From Comamonadaceae bacterium (GTDB lineage Bacteria; Pseudomonadota; Gammaproteobacteria; Burkholderiales; Burkholderiaceae_C), in NCBI GenBank assembly GCA_947476285.1, contig CANJPU010000001.1, positions 124,001 through 188,000 of the forward strand: DNA of 64,000 nt, read 5' to 3'. Within the stretch, counting starts at the first letter, position 1, and every line of letters begins with the position of its first letter. The position numbers and the translations under genes were made by a program. Below, piece by piece: positions 42,827 to 52,263 of the stretch. The notes below the pieces were generated by a model. It had not been told where the DNA came from and ran no database searches. It was given only the letters and a program-made list of their open reading frames with translations.

Positions 42827-45490
42827 ATGGCCTTCGAAAGCAAGACGACGCGCCGCGTACTGGTTGTCAATGGCATCAGCTACGACTACTTAAGCCTTAC
42901 TGCGGCGCAGGAGCAAGGGCTGAGCGGCCTCTCACGCCTGCCGATCTCGGTGAAGGTGGTGTTGGAAAACGTGCTTCGCCGTCACGCGGGCGGCACCGCG
43001 CAAGACGAAGAGATCGAGACCCTCAAGGGCTGGATCCCATCGCCAGTCGGCGAATGCGAAGCGAGCTTTCTGCCGGCGCGGGTCATGATGCCCGAGTCCT
43101 CTGGCATCGTGCTGCTGGGCGATCTGGCCGCCATGCGCGATGCGATGATCGATCTGGGTGGCGATCCCGCCAGCATCAACCCGGTGCTGCCGGTGGATTT
43201 CATCGTCGACCATTCGGTCAACGCTCACCAGTGGGGCACACCTGACGCGCTGGCCTTCAACATGGCGCAAGAGATGCGCGAGAACCGCGAGCGCTTCGAG
43301 TTCCTGCGCTGGGCCAGCGAAGCCTTTGACGGCCTGCGCGTGTTCCCTCCTGGGTCCGGCATCCTGCACCAGGTGAATCTGGAGCACCTGGCCAAAGTGG
43401 TGTGGACCAAAGAAGAAGATGGCCGCACTCTGGCCTACCCCGATTCGCTGATCGCCATGGACAGCCACACCGCGATGATCAATTCGCTGGGCGTGATCGG
43501 CTGGGGCGTGGGCGGCTTTGAAGGCGGCAACGTCGCGCTTGGCGAGCCAGTCTCCTTGCTGATTCCAGAGCAAGTGGGCGTGCGCCTGATCGGCAAGCTG
43601 GCACCGGGCGTGACTTCCACCGACCTGGTGCTCACCATCACGCAGCGCCTGCGCAAGGAAAACGTGATCGGCTGCTTCGTCGAATATTTCGGGCCAGGCG
43701 TTGGCACGCTGCCCCTGCCCACCCGCGCCACCATCTCCAACATGACGCCCGAGATCGGCGCCACCATGGGCTTCTTCCCGGTTGACGCGCAGACCTTGCG
43801 GTTCTTGCGCATGACCGGGCGCGACGAGCAGCAGCTTGCGCTGGTGGAGGCCTACTGCAAGGTGCAGGGCCTGTGGCGCGATGAAGAAAACCCGCCCAAC
43901 TTCCGCCGCGTGATCGAGATCGACCTGTCTGCTGTGGAGCCCAGCGTAGCTGGCCCCAGCCGACCGGATGCGCGCGTGCCACTGGGGCAGGCACCGCAAG
44001 CCTTTCTGAAGTCCTACCCGAATTCACAGAGTGCGCAGGTCCAGGGGATGCAGCATGAGCTGTCCACTGGCGACGTCGTGGTGGCCGCCATCACCAGTTG
44101 TACCAACACCTCCAACCCCTCGGTGCTGATCGGCGCGGCGCTGCTCGCGCGCAACGCCAGGCGGCGCGGCCTTGCAGCCAAGCCGTGGGTCAAGGCCACC
44201 CTGTCGCCCGGCTCACGCGTGGTCGCCGATTACCTGCAGGCCAGCGGCTTGCAGCCCTACCTCAATGAGCTGGGCTTCCACATCGTCGGCTTTGGCTGCA
44301 TGAGTTGCATGGGTAATTCCGGCCCGCTACCTGAGGCCATCGTCAAGGCGATCGAGAGCAAAGACCTGGCGACCGTGGCGGTGCTGTCTGGCAACCGCAA
44401 CTTCGACGGCCGCATCCACGGCAGCGTGCGAGCCAATTTCCTGGCGTCGCCACCACTGGTGGTCGCCTATGCGCTGGCCGGTTCCATCAAGCTGAACCTG
44501 CAAGAAGACCCGCTGGGCACCGACACCCAAGGCCAGCCGGTCTATCTGCGCGACATCTGGCCCGACGATGCCGAGATTGCGGCCGTGATTGAGCAGACAC
44601 TGACGCCGCAGATGTTCACCAGCCGCTATGCCACCATCCGCGAAGGCAGCCCCGAGTGGCGCACGCTGTCGTCGCCCGGCGGCAAGATCTACAAGTGGAA
44701 TCCGAACAGCCGATTCATCAAGCGCCCGCCGTTCTTTGAAGGCATGCCGCGCCAGGCGCCGGCCATCACCGACATCCGCGGCGCGCGGGTGCTGGGCATG
44801 TTTGGCGACATGCTGACCACCGACCACATCTCACCCATAGGCACCATCGCCCCCGCCACACCGGCCGGCGTCTATCTGCAAGAGCTGGGCATCGCGCCGC
44901 GTGACTTCGTCAACTACGCGGCGCGGCGGCTCAACCACGACGTGATGGTGCGCGGCACTTTCGCCAACACCCGGCTGGCCAATGAAATGACACCGGGCAT
45001 CGAGGGCAGCTCCACCCTGCACCACCCAGAGGGCAAACAGATGTCGATCTTCGACGCCGCGCAGCGCTACCGAGCGCAAGGCGTTCCGGTGGTGATCGTG
45101 GCAGGCCAGGAATACGGCGCGGGGTCCTCCCGCGACTGGGCGGCCAAGGGCACGGACATGCTGGGCGTGCGCGCGGTGATCGCGCAATCGCTTGAGCGCA
45201 TCCATCGATCCAACCTGGTGAGCATGGGTGTGTTGCCGCTGGAGTTCGAGCCCGGCACCACGCGCAAGACACTGCAGCTCGATGGCTCCGAGGTCTTTGA
45301 CATCACTGGCCTCACAGGCACACTCACGCCGCGCATGAAGCTGGCCTGCACCATCACCCGCGCCGACGGCCGCAAGCAAGAGATCACGCTGATCGCGCGC
45401 CTGGACTCCAAATCAGAAGTCGAATATTGGCGCAACGGCGGGATCATCAAGTACGCGCTGCGGCGCCGGCTCAGTGCCTCAGGGGCATAG
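42827..45490 (+). CDS. acnA: Aconitate hydratase A
   Basis: An 887-aa aconitase of the AcnA/IRP type. The start is ATG 42827 (MAFESKTTRRVLVVNG), since the ORF-track extension is not family sequence. Cluster ligands are Cys in AITSCTNTSNPSVLIG near residue 424 and the pair GCMSCMGNSG near 490-493. The C-terminal swivel domain has GQEYGAGSSRDWAAKG. It interconverts citrate and isocitrate; AcnD-type methylaconitate activity is possible given the divergent methylisocitrate-lyase-like gene. All key residues are present. Confidence 0.92.
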   Translation: MAFESKTTRRVLVVNGISYDYLSLTAAQEQGLSGLSRLPISVKVVLENVLRRHAGGTAQDEEIETLKGWIPSPVGECEASFLPARVMMPESSGIVLLGDLAAMRDAMIDLGGDPASINPVLPVDFIVDHSVNAHQWGTPDALAFNMAQEMRENRERFEFLRWASEAFDGLRVFPPGSGILHQVNLEHLAKVVWTKEEDGRTLAYPDSLIAMDSHTAMINSLGVIGWGVGGFEGGNVALGEPVSLLIPEQVGVRLIGKLAPGVTSTDLVLTITQRLRKENVIGCFVEYFGPGVGTLPLPTRATISNMTPEIGATMGFFPVDAQTLRFLRMTGRDEQQLALVEAYCKVQGLWRDEENPPNFRRVIEIDLSAVEPSVAGPSRPDARVPLGQAPQAFLKSYPNSQSAQVQGMQHELSTGDVVVAAITSCTNTSNPSVLIGAALLARNARRRGLAAKPWVKATLSPGSRVVADYLQASGLQPYLNELGFHIVGFGCMSCMGNSGPLPEAIVKAIESKDLATVAVLSGNRNFDGRIHGSVRANFLASPPLVVAYALAGSIKLNLQEDPLGTDTQGQPVYLRDIWPDDAEIAAVIEQTLTPQMFTSRYATIREGSPEWRTLSSPGGKIYKWNPNSRFIKRPPFFEGMPRQAPAITDIRGARVLGMFGDMLTTDHISPIGTIAPATPAGVYLQELGIAPRDFVNYAARRLNHDVMVRGTFANTRLANEMTPGIEGSSTLHHPEGKQMSIFDAAQRYRAQGVPVVIVAGQEYGAGSSRDWAAKGTDMLGVRAVIAQSLERIHRSNLVSMGVLPLEFEPGTTRKTLQLDGSEVFDITGLTGTLTPRMKLACTITRADGRKQEITLIARLDSKSEVEYWRNGGIIKYALRRRLSASGA

Positions 45491-45514
45491 GCGGCGCTTG
45501 CGCGGCCGTGTCGT

Positions 45515-46504
45515 TCACTCGCCTTTCAAACCGGCCGACTTCACGGTCTTGGCCCAGCGCTCGATATCCTTGTTCAGGATGGTGCGAAATTGCTCCGGCG
45601 TGGCCGCAAGCCCATCGACGCCAGAGTTGAGAAACTTGTCCTTGATCGGCTGCGAGTTCAGAATTTTGTTGACCTCGGTGTTCAGGCGGGCCACCACGGC
45701 GGCAGGCGTGCCGGCCGGTGCAAACAGGCCGATCCAGAAATCAGCCTCGAAACCAGGCAAACCAGATTCGCTGGCGGTGGGCACATCGGGCAGTGCTGCC
45801 GCGCGCTTGGCCCCGCTGATCGACAACGCCTTCAAACGCCCACCCTTGATCTGCTGCGCCGCCGAAGCCACGCCAGTGAACATGAACTGAGTCTCGCCGG
45901 ACACTGTGGCAAAGACACCGGGTGTGCTGCCCTTGTAGGGCACGTGCAGCACCTCCACGCCAGTCATCTGCCGGAACATTTCAGCCGTGAGGTGAGGCGA
46001 GCTGCCCACGCCCGCCGATGCGTACTTGAATGCGCCGGGCTGTGCCTTGGCCTGGGCGATCAGCTCGCCGATGGTCTTGGCCGTGACTGAAGGGTGCACC
46101 ACCAGCACACTGGTGGAATAACCAAACATCGCCACCGGCACGAACGATGCCACGGGGTCGTAGGGCATCTTGGCGTAGATGTGTTGGTTGATGGCCATGG
46201 TGCCGGTGCCGCCAATCAGCAGCATGTAGCCATCGGGCTTTGATTTGGCGACGATCTCGCAGCCGATCAGGCCATTTGCACCTGCGCGGTTGTCCACCAC
46301 CACCGACTGGCCCAGCGCATCGCCAAGCCGTCGACCGATCTCACGCGCCAGCGTGTCGGTGGAGCCGCCCGCGGCCTGCGGTACCAGGAAAGTGATCGGA
46401 CGGTTTGGGAATTCGTCGCCCGCGGCCCAGAGCACGCCGGGCAGCGCAGCGCCTGTCAATCCAAAAGCCAAAGCCGCGCTGGCGGCCCGCCTGCTCTTGT
46501 CCAT
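45515..46504 (-). CDS. Bug/TctC-type substrate-binding protein
   Basis: A 329-aa periplasmic protein with signal MDKSRRAASAALAFGLTGAA..LWAAG and Bug motifs ITFLVPQAAGGSTDTLAREI, KSKPDGYMLLIGGT and LHVPYKGSTPGVFATVSG. It is convergent with aconitase A after a 24-nt gap and lies 82 nt downstream of the cupin gene, so it may be the last gene of the dioxygenase/Liv unit. Confidence 0.91.
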   Translation of the reverse strand: MDKSRRAASAALAFGLTGAALPGVLWAAGDEFPNRPITFLVPQAAGGSTDTLAREIGRRLGDALGQSVVVDNRAGANGLIGCEIVAKSKPDGYMLLIGGTGTMAINQHIYAKMPYDPVASFVPVAMFGYSTSVLVVHPSVTAKTIGELIAQAKAQPGAFKYASAGVGSSPHLTAEMFRQMTGVEVLHVPYKGSTPGVFATVSGETQFMFTGVASAAQQIKGGRLKALSISGAKRAAALPDVPTASESGLPGFEADFWIGLFAPAGTPAAVVARLNTEVNKILNSQPIKDKFLNSGVDGLAATPEQFRTILNKDIERWAKTVKSAGLKGE

Positions 46505-46586
46505 ACCTCATCCTTCGTGTCATGTAGATCAGGACGCATGTTCGGGCAGAGGAGGCGATTCTGTCAATCGCCTTTGGGATACGGCG

Positions 46587-47069
46587 CTAGTCTTCAAGAC
46601 CCAAGTGAGCGACCGCGTTGTTTTCCTTGGCGCGCCGGTAGTAGTCCTTCGGGCCGATGCTGACTGGTTTGCCGTCGCCGTCAAAGCCGGTGACTTCGCC
46701 GTGGATGACGGCAATGCCGGTGAAGCCATCAGGCGAGGTGGGTTCATGAATCGTGCCCGGCGGCTCATACAGGTAACCACCCTCGTAGATCATGTCGGTC
46801 GTGCCGGTTTCAGCATCGTGATACCCGAACGAGCCAGACATCAGGTACAGCTCGACTGGCTGCAGATGCTGGTGAATGGCAAGCTTGGTGCCTTTTTCAA
46901 CCTTCACCAGCAAGGTGCAACGCTCGCCGGCGAAATCCAGCAACTTGTAATCGACGCCGTTGAGAAAGAAGGAGGTCCAGGGAATCTGGTGCGTGTCGGT
47001 GAACCGGTTTCCCTTTTCCTTCTTGGCCTTGAGCATGCCGGGTTTGGCATCGCTGATCATTGCGCTCAT
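46587..47069 (-). CDS. Cupin-domain protein
   Basis: A 160-aa single-domain cupin. Metal-binding motif 1 is His66-x-His68 and Glu73 in AIHQHLQPVELYLMSG; motif 2 supplies His108 in YEPPGTIHEP. Resemblance is to acetylacetone/2,4-dihydroxyacetophenone dioxygenase-type cupins, which cleave C-C bonds, but this is a family-level call only. AGGAGAGATTC precedes the ATG. It lies 77 nt after the LivF stop and belongs by position to the ring-hydroxylation cluster, where a downstream cleavage step would fit. Confidence 0.8.
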   Translation of the reverse strand: MSAMISDAKPGMLKAKKEKGNRFTDTHQIPWTSFFLNGVDYKLLDFAGERCTLLVKVEKGTKLAIHQHLQPVELYLMSGSFGYHDAETGTTDMIYEGGYLYEPPGTIHEPTSPDGFTGIAVIHGEVTGFDGDGKPVSIGPKDYYRRAKENNAVAHLGLED

Positions 47070-47146
47070 GAATCTCTCCTTCTGGGTTTGTCGCTATCAA
47101 TGTGTCGCACTAAATTCACTTGAGATGGGGGCATCGGTTTCGCCGC

Positions 47147-47893
47147 TCACACCGCCTCCCCCACATACCCCGACCGCAGCGCCTGCTCGGCTGCTGCGCC
47201 GGTGGCTGGGCCGCTGTAGATCAGTTTGCCGCGCTCCATCACGTGGATGTGTTCGGCCATGCGGATGGCGTGCGTGGCCTGCTGCTCGACCACCACGATG
47301 GTGACGCCGCGCCGGTTCAGGCCAGACAAGACTTCATAGACTCGGTGAATCAGCAAGGGCGCCAGCCCCATGGAAGGCTCATCGATGATGATGGTGTTGG
47401 GATTGGCCATCAGCGCGCGGCCCAGCGCCAGCATCTGGCGCTCGCCCCCGCTGAGCATGCCGGCCAGGCGAGTTCGCATGCCCTCGCGCAGACTGGCCGG
47501 AAGCACCTCGATGGCCTCTTGCATGCGCTGGCGTGTCTGCGCGCGGTTCAGGCCCGCGCCATAGCCGCCCAGCACCAGGTTCTCTTCAATGCTCAGTTGC
47601 CCGAACAGGCGCCGCCCCTCGGGCACCAGGCAGATGCCCGAGCGGATCAGGCCGCGCCCGGGCCGCACCGCCGAGGGCGCCACACCGGCATAGGCCACCG
47701 TGCCAGCGGTGGGCTTGAGCATGCCGCTCAGAATTTGGGCCAGTGTGGATTTGCCCGCACCGTTGGGCCCCAGCACCGCCGAGAAGGAGCCGCGCGCAAT
47801 CGCGATGGACAGGCCATCGAGCGCCAGCACGCCGCTGTAGCGGTGGGTGAGGTCCCGGGCCTCGATGGCCAGTTCGCCTGCAGGCTCATGCAT
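47147..47893 (-). CDS. Branched-chain-type ABC transporter ATPase (LivF-like)
   Basis: A 248-aa ATPase starting MHEPAGELAIEARDLTHRY at ATG 47893, overlapping the upstream gene stop by 8 nt. Walker A LGPNGAGKSTLAQILSG, signature MLSGGERQMLALGRALM and Walker B TIIIDEPSMGLAPLL are intact. The GERQMLALGRALM spelling is typical of LivF. It works with the ATPase half of the fused 47886..49703 protein. Confidence 0.92.
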   Translation of the reverse strand: MHEPAGELAIEARDLTHRYSGVLALDGLSIAIARGSFSAVLGPNGAGKSTLAQILSGMLKPTAGTVAYAGVAPSAVRPGRGLIRSGICLVPEGRRLFGQLSIEENLVLGGYGAGLNRAQTRQRMQEAIEVLPASLREGMRTRLAGMLSGGERQMLALGRALMANPNTIIIDEPSMGLAPLLIHRVYEVLSGLNRRGVTIVVVEQQATHAIRMAEHIHVMERGKLIYSGPATGAAAEQALRSGYVGEAV

Positions 47894-49703
47894 GGGCTGC
47901 GTCCTCCTGCGTGGGCTGGGCCACCGAGCCGAAGTAGGCGCGCTGCACATCCGGGTTGCGCTGGATGTCGCGCGGCGTGCCCGAGGCGATGACCTGCCCA
48001 AAATCGAGCACCACCACATGGTCAGCGATGTTGAAGACTTCCTGCACGGCGTGGTCGATGATGAGGATGGAGACGCCGGCCGCCTTCATGCCCAGCAAGA
48101 TGGCGCGCAGCTCGCGCGTTTCGCTGTGGTCCAGCCCGGAGAAGGGCTCATCCAGCGCAACCAGGCTGGGGCCGATGGCCAGAATGCGCCCGATGTCGGC
48201 CACCTTCTGGATGCCAAAGGGCAGTTCGTCGGGGAAGCGATCAGCCACCCGGTTCAGATCCAGCCCGTCCAGAATGCGCTGGGTGATTTGCTCGGGCGAG
48301 AGCGCGCCGGCACTGCCGCCCAAAGCCTGGGCGCGGCCCACGCTGGCGGCCACCATGAGCATCTCGCGGATGGTGAGCTCGTTGAATAGTTCGGCGTGCT
48401 GGAAGGTGCGCCCAAAGCCCTGGCGCAGCCTGCGATAGGGCGCCACCGCAGCCAGATCGGCCCCGCCCAGTTGCAGTTGTTTGCATGATGAGGGCGTGAC
48501 GTAGCCGCTCAGCACATTAAGCAAGGTGGTCTTGCCCGCGCCATTGGGTCCGATCAGGCCAATGGTCTGGCCCGGGGGCACTTGCAGCGACACATCACTC
48601 AAGGCCTTGAGGCCGCCAAAGGCGACTGACAGGTTTTGTACCACCAGAGCGCGCTTGGCCGCAGGCATCAACTGCGCGGCCAGCGCGGTGATGCGCTGGG
48701 CCAATTGCTGATGGTCGTCAGGCGCAGCGGGCTGGGTCTGCGCAGCAGCGGGGGCGCGCTGGCTGGACCTGCGCCACAGAGCGCTCAGCGCGGGCACCAG
48801 GCCGCGCGGCATGAACAGCAGCACGGCCACCATCACAAAGCCCAGCGCGAAGGCCGATACATCGTGCAGGCCGCGAAAGACTTCGGGTGTGCCCACCACA
48901 AAGGCCGCCCCGAGGGCAGCGCCCCAGAAGCTGGCGATGCCGCCCACCACGGTGGCCACAATCAGCATGACGCCGGCGTCCAGGTTGAAGCTCTCTGGCT
49001 CCAGGTAGCCGATGGCCAGGGCGCCGGCCACACCGGCGGCCGACGCGATGGCCGCGCTCAGTGCGAAGGCCAGTGCGTTTTCTTGATGGGGCACCAGCCC
49101 CATGGACATGCTGGCCATGCGGTGGCTCTTGATGGCGCGCCAGCGTCGCCCGCGCGGGCCTTTGATGACGATGTCGGCGATCACAAAGACGATGGCCCCC
49201 AGCACCAGGGCCACGGTCAGCGCATCGCGGTTGGTGAGGGTGCGTTGCAGCAGCCAGGACGGCACGGGCGGCATGGGCATACCCTGGTCGCCTCCGGTGT
49301 AGCCGATCAGGCGCCCGATGATCTCCATGCTGGTGAGCGCAACCGCCAATGTCAGCAGGCCGAAATACAGGATCGAGAATCGCCCCGCGCTCAGGCCCAG
49401 GAAGTAGCCAACCGCTGCGGCGGCAGCAGCGACCGCCGGCACGATGAGCTCCAGCGGTACCTGCATCTTGGCCAGGTTGGCGCACAGGTAGGCGCCCAGC
49501 GCAATGAAGGCGGTGTGGCCCAGCGACCAGATGCCGGTGGCACCGGCCAGGGTGGAGATGGACAGCACCGCGATGGCGTTGAATGCAATGGTGGTGGCCA
49601 GCAGCTTGCCGTAGTCGCCCACCAGTGCGGCGCGGCCGGCCACGACCCATACGAGCACAAAGACCAGCACGATGGCGATGCGCCGGCGCGTGTCCCCCTT
49701 CAT
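47886..49703 (-). CDS. Fused LivM permease - LivG ATPase
   Basis: A 605-aa fusion of two Liv importer subunits. Residues 1 to about 310 are a LivM-type permease (GATGIWSLGHTAFIALGAYL, YFGLLTLAVALTSMEIIGRL, multiple membrane helices). After a Gln/Ala/Pro-rich linker (RAPAAAQTQPAAPD), the LivG ATPase has Walker A IGPNGAGKTTLLNVLSG, the LivG-style signature LPFGIQKVADIGRIL and Walker B LVALDEPFSGLDHSE. The start is ATG 49703, overlapping the LivH stop as ATGA. Such fusions tie one ATPase per permease half. Confidence 0.9.
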   Translation of the reverse strand: MKGDTRRRIAIVLVFVLVWVVAGRAALVGDYGKLLATTIAFNAIAVLSISTLAGATGIWSLGHTAFIALGAYLCANLAKMQVPLELIVPAVAAAAAAVGYFLGLSAGRFSILYFGLLTLAVALTSMEIIGRLIGYTGGDQGMPMPPVPSWLLQRTLTNRDALTVALVLGAIVFVIADIVIKGPRGRRWRAIKSHRMASMSMGLVPHQENALAFALSAAIASAAGVAGALAIGYLEPESFNLDAGVMLIVATVVGGIASFWGAALGAAFVVGTPEVFRGLHDVSAFALGFVMVAVLLFMPRGLVPALSALWRRSSQRAPAAAQTQPAAPDDHQQLAQRITALAAQLMPAAKRALVVQNLSVAFGGLKALSDVSLQVPPGQTIGLIGPNGAGKTTLLNVLSGYVTPSSCKQLQLGGADLAAVAPYRRLRQGFGRTFQHAELFNELTIREMLMVAASVGRAQALGGSAGALSPEQITQRILDGLDLNRVADRFPDELPFGIQKVADIGRILAIGPSLVALDEPFSGLDHSETRELRAILLGMKAAGVSILIIDHAVQEVFNIADHVVVLDFGQVIASGTPRDIQRNPDVQRAYFGSVAQPTQEDAAHA

Positions 49704-50572
49704 ACTCGCTCCGTGCGCAAAGCACCCATGAAGCCAGCCGGGCGCAGGAACAGGATCGCCACGATCACGCCAAAGACGATGGTGTCGCGAAAGTTGGCCG
49801 AAACATAGCGTCCGGCCAGGTTGTCCAGTACGCCGATGGCAAAGCCGCCGGCCACCGCGCCAGGCATGCTGGTGAGCCCGCCCAGAAAGACCCCGGCAAA
49901 GGCGCGAAACAGCGGGTGGTTGGCCAGCGTGGGGGTGAGCGAGGATTCGGCCGCCAGAAAGAACAGCGCCAGCGTGGCCAGCGAGCAGCCCAGAAACCAC
50001 GATAGCAAGGCGATGCGGTCGGCGTTCAGCCCGACAAGGCGCGCGGCAAAGGGGTCTTCAGCGCTGGCGCGCATGGCCGCCCCCAGCGCGGTGCGCCCGA
50101 AGAACCAGCCCACCAGCGCCATGGCAGCCAGCGCGATGCCAGTGGCCAGCAGCTTGTTGGCTGCGATGACGACGCCGGCAATGCTGACCGAGCCGGAGAT
50201 CAGCGGCGCAAAGGGCGTGGCCTGGTGGCCCCACACCGCTCCGATGAGCGCGCGTATCAGCAGGCCCAGCCCAATGGTGACCACCAGCGCGATGAAGACG
50301 ATGTTGCGCCGGTGCCCCAGCGGGCGGATCAGCAGGCGCTGGGTCGCGCTGCCGATCAGGCCACCCAGCAACAGCGCAATGACCAGCGCCACCATCAGCG
50401 GCGCGCCTTGCGCTACCGCCAGCGCAGCGATGTAGACCACCAGCGTGCCAGTGTCACCAATGGCAAAGTGCACCGTGTCAGTGGAGCGAAAGATGATGAC
50501 AATGCCCAGCGCCAGCAAGGCATAGGCAGAGCCACTGGCAATGCCAGAGACGATGACGGGGATCACGTCCAT
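49700..50572 (-). CDS. Branched-chain-type ABC transporter permease (LivH-like)
   Basis: A 290-aa inner-membrane permease with about eight hydrophobic segments, including GIASGSAYALLALGIVIIFRSTDTVHFAIGD, the characteristic LivH N-terminal block, and FRAFAGVFLGGLTSMPGAVAGGF near the C-terminus. Its stop overlaps the LivM-LivG fusion start. It lies 66 nt after the ferredoxin gene. Its solute is probably the aromatic acid attacked by the neighbouring dioxygenase rather than an amino acid. Confidence 0.9.
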   Translation of the reverse strand: MDVIPVIVSGIASGSAYALLALGIVIIFRSTDTVHFAIGDTGTLVVYIAALAVAQGAPLMVALVIALLLGGLIGSATQRLLIRPLGHRRNIVFIALVVTIGLGLLIRALIGAVWGHQATPFAPLISGSVSIAGVVIAANKLLATGIALAAMALVGWFFGRTALGAAMRASAEDPFAARLVGLNADRIALLSWFLGCSLATLALFFLAAESSLTPTLANHPLFRAFAGVFLGGLTSMPGAVAGGFAIGVLDNLAGRYVSANFRDTIVFGVIVAILFLRPAGFMGALRTERV

Positions 50573-50638
50573 GATGGGAGGGCTTTTGACATGGGGAAGG
50601 TCTCTTGCGTGTGTCTGGTCAGGCGAAGAACAGCGTGC

Positions 50639-50959
50639 TCAGGACGGGTCGAGCTCGATGGAGATTTTCCCGTCTTCCACTCGGGTGGCGAAACGGCGCA
50701 CGTCGCTTTCGGCAGGCGGGGACAAGACCTTGCCGGTGCGGATGTCAAAGCACGACTGATGAATGGGGCACTCAATCGTTGCGCCATCGACATAGCCCTC
50801 AGACAGCCTGGCTACCTTGTCATGCGGACAGCGATCTTCAATGGCATAGATACAGCCCTCCACGTTGAAGAGCGCCACTTTCAGCCCATCGACAGAGACG
50901 GCGCAGGGCTCTTCACCAAAGATGTCGTCCACCTGGGCGATGACTTTCCATGAACTCAT
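50639..50959 (-). CDS. Rieske [2Fe-2S] ferredoxin of dioxygenase
   Basis: A 105-aa Rieske ferredoxin starting MSSWKVIAQVDDIF at ATG 50959; an in-frame TTG at 50989 overlapping the dioxygenase stop is the alternative. Cluster ligands are Cys44 and His46 (CPH) and Cys64 and His67 (CPIH). It carries electrons from a reductase to the terminal oxygenase. No reductase gene is in the window, so the reductase is borrowed or distant. Confidence 0.92.
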   Translation of the reverse strand: MSSWKVIAQVDDIFGEEPCAVSVDGLKVALFNVEGCIYAIEDRCPHDKVARLSEGYVDGATIECPIHQSCFDIRTGKVLSPPAESDVRRFATRVEDGKISIELDPS

Positions 50960-50985
50960 GTCTGTTTCCGCTCCAATGCTTTGAC

Positions 50986-52239
50986 TCAAAGTCCCATTTC
51001 GCGCCGATAGAAAGTATAGAAGGCCCTGATCATGCTTTCCGAGACGCTGGTCTCGGATATGCCGATGTGGTCGCGTCCGTGCATCTCCACCACCTGCACT
51101 GAGTCGGGGTAGTTCTGGACCACCGGCTGCATCTGCTTGAGCACCTCGCTGTCATCAAGCGACACATAGCCTGCCGGACCGGTGAGATTGCCCTGCTTCA
51201 GGCGCAGCCTGCGCAGCGTCTCGTCATCATCCTGGTAGCCGAAGTAGATCCACGACAGCTCGGTCGAGGTGGGCGACTTGGGGATGATGTGGCGAACGGC
51301 CAGGGTGTTCACGTGTTGCTGCAAGACCATGCTGGGAAACACTTCGAGGGTGCCGATGCGCCCGTCGGCGAACTCCTGCCTGGGCGTGACGATCTCCATG
51401 TCGTGCAGCTTCAGATCGGTCTGGATGTTCTTGATGTCGTCCGACATCGCGACATTTTTTTCAGCCGCCTTGCCATCAAACCACGAGAAGGTGACCTCAT
51501 GGCGCAGATCATCGCTGGGCAGAGCCCGGGTGTGCGCGTCGGCCCTGAACAAACCGAAGGTGGTGAAGAAAGTATGCAATAGCGTGGCGTGGTAGGGGTC
51601 GCGCGCGTTCTCGAAATACAACTTCCAGTTGCACGGCATGATCTGCCGGCTGTAGCCCAGCAAGCGCAAGGGCCGGCCATTGAAAGCCCGATCGACGAAC
51701 TCCAGCACCTGCGGGCCGACATACTCTTCGAACGCTTGGGTTTCATCTGAAAACGTGGCCCAGATGGCACCGCCGCGCACCACCGTGCGCAACTTGCGCA
51801 TGCCATGGTTCTTCTTGTCGAAATCCTTGGGCATGCCCGGGTTTGGCTTGGGGCTGCCGCGCATGAACGCGACACTTTGCAGATTGCCACCCAGATCGTA
51901 AGTCCACTGGTGATAGGGGCAAGTCAGCTCCTTGGCCTGGCCGCGCTGCTTCCAGCACACGGGCGCGCCGCGGTGCGCGCAGCGATTCTCCAGCACGTGG
52001 ATCTCGCCCTGCGCATCGCGCGTCACCAGCACAGGCTTCATGCCGATGAATGTGCGCTGAAAACTGCCGGGCTCGGGAATCTCGGCTTCCAGGCCGACGA
52101 AGTTCCAGGTGTTGCCGGCGTAGAACTTCTCCATCTCGCGCTCGAACAGGCCCTCGTCCGAATAGATCCAGGCGGGCACGCGGCTGACGCCCTCCTCAGG
52201 CCATTTTCTGTCTTGCGATTTCATTGCTTCAGCAGTCAT
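50986..52239 (-). CDS. Rieske aromatic-ring-hydroxylating dioxygenase, alpha subunit
   Basis: A 417-aa terminal oxygenase subunit. The Rieske centre is Cys87/His89 (CAHRGAP) and Cys107/His110 (CPYHQW). The mononuclear iron ligands are His217 and His222 with Asp214 in ENARDPYHATLLH, the electron-bridging Asp being present. The family inserts O2 into aromatic rings to give cis-dihydrodiols. Beta subunit, ferredoxin and an SDR that could be the diol dehydrogenase are adjacent. The substrate is unknown; an aromatic carboxylate fits the transport genes. Confidence 0.93.
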   Translation of the reverse strand: MTAEAMKSQDRKWPEEGVSRVPAWIYSDEGLFEREMEKFYAGNTWNFVGLEAEIPEPGSFQRTFIGMKPVLVTRDAQGEIHVLENRCAHRGAPVCWKQRGQAKELTCPYHQWTYDLGGNLQSVAFMRGSPKPNPGMPKDFDKKNHGMRKLRTVVRGGAIWATFSDETQAFEEYVGPQVLEFVDRAFNGRPLRLLGYSRQIMPCNWKLYFENARDPYHATLLHTFFTTFGLFRADAHTRALPSDDLRHEVTFSWFDGKAAEKNVAMSDDIKNIQTDLKLHDMEIVTPRQEFADGRIGTLEVFPSMVLQQHVNTLAVRHIIPKSPTSTELSWIYFGYQDDDETLRRLRLKQGNLTGPAGYVSLDDSEVLKQMQPVVQNYPDSVQVVEMHGRDHIGISETSVSESMIRAFYTFYRREMGL

Positions 52240-52263
52240 GAATTCATTCTCCAGCGTCGGGCG

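Noticed and set aside
49704-50000. N-terminal extension of the LivM-LivG ORF to 704 aa
   Set aside because: The extra 99 residues are an out-of-frame reading of LivH; ATG 49703 overlaps the LivH stop as ATGA and begins a normal LivM sequence.
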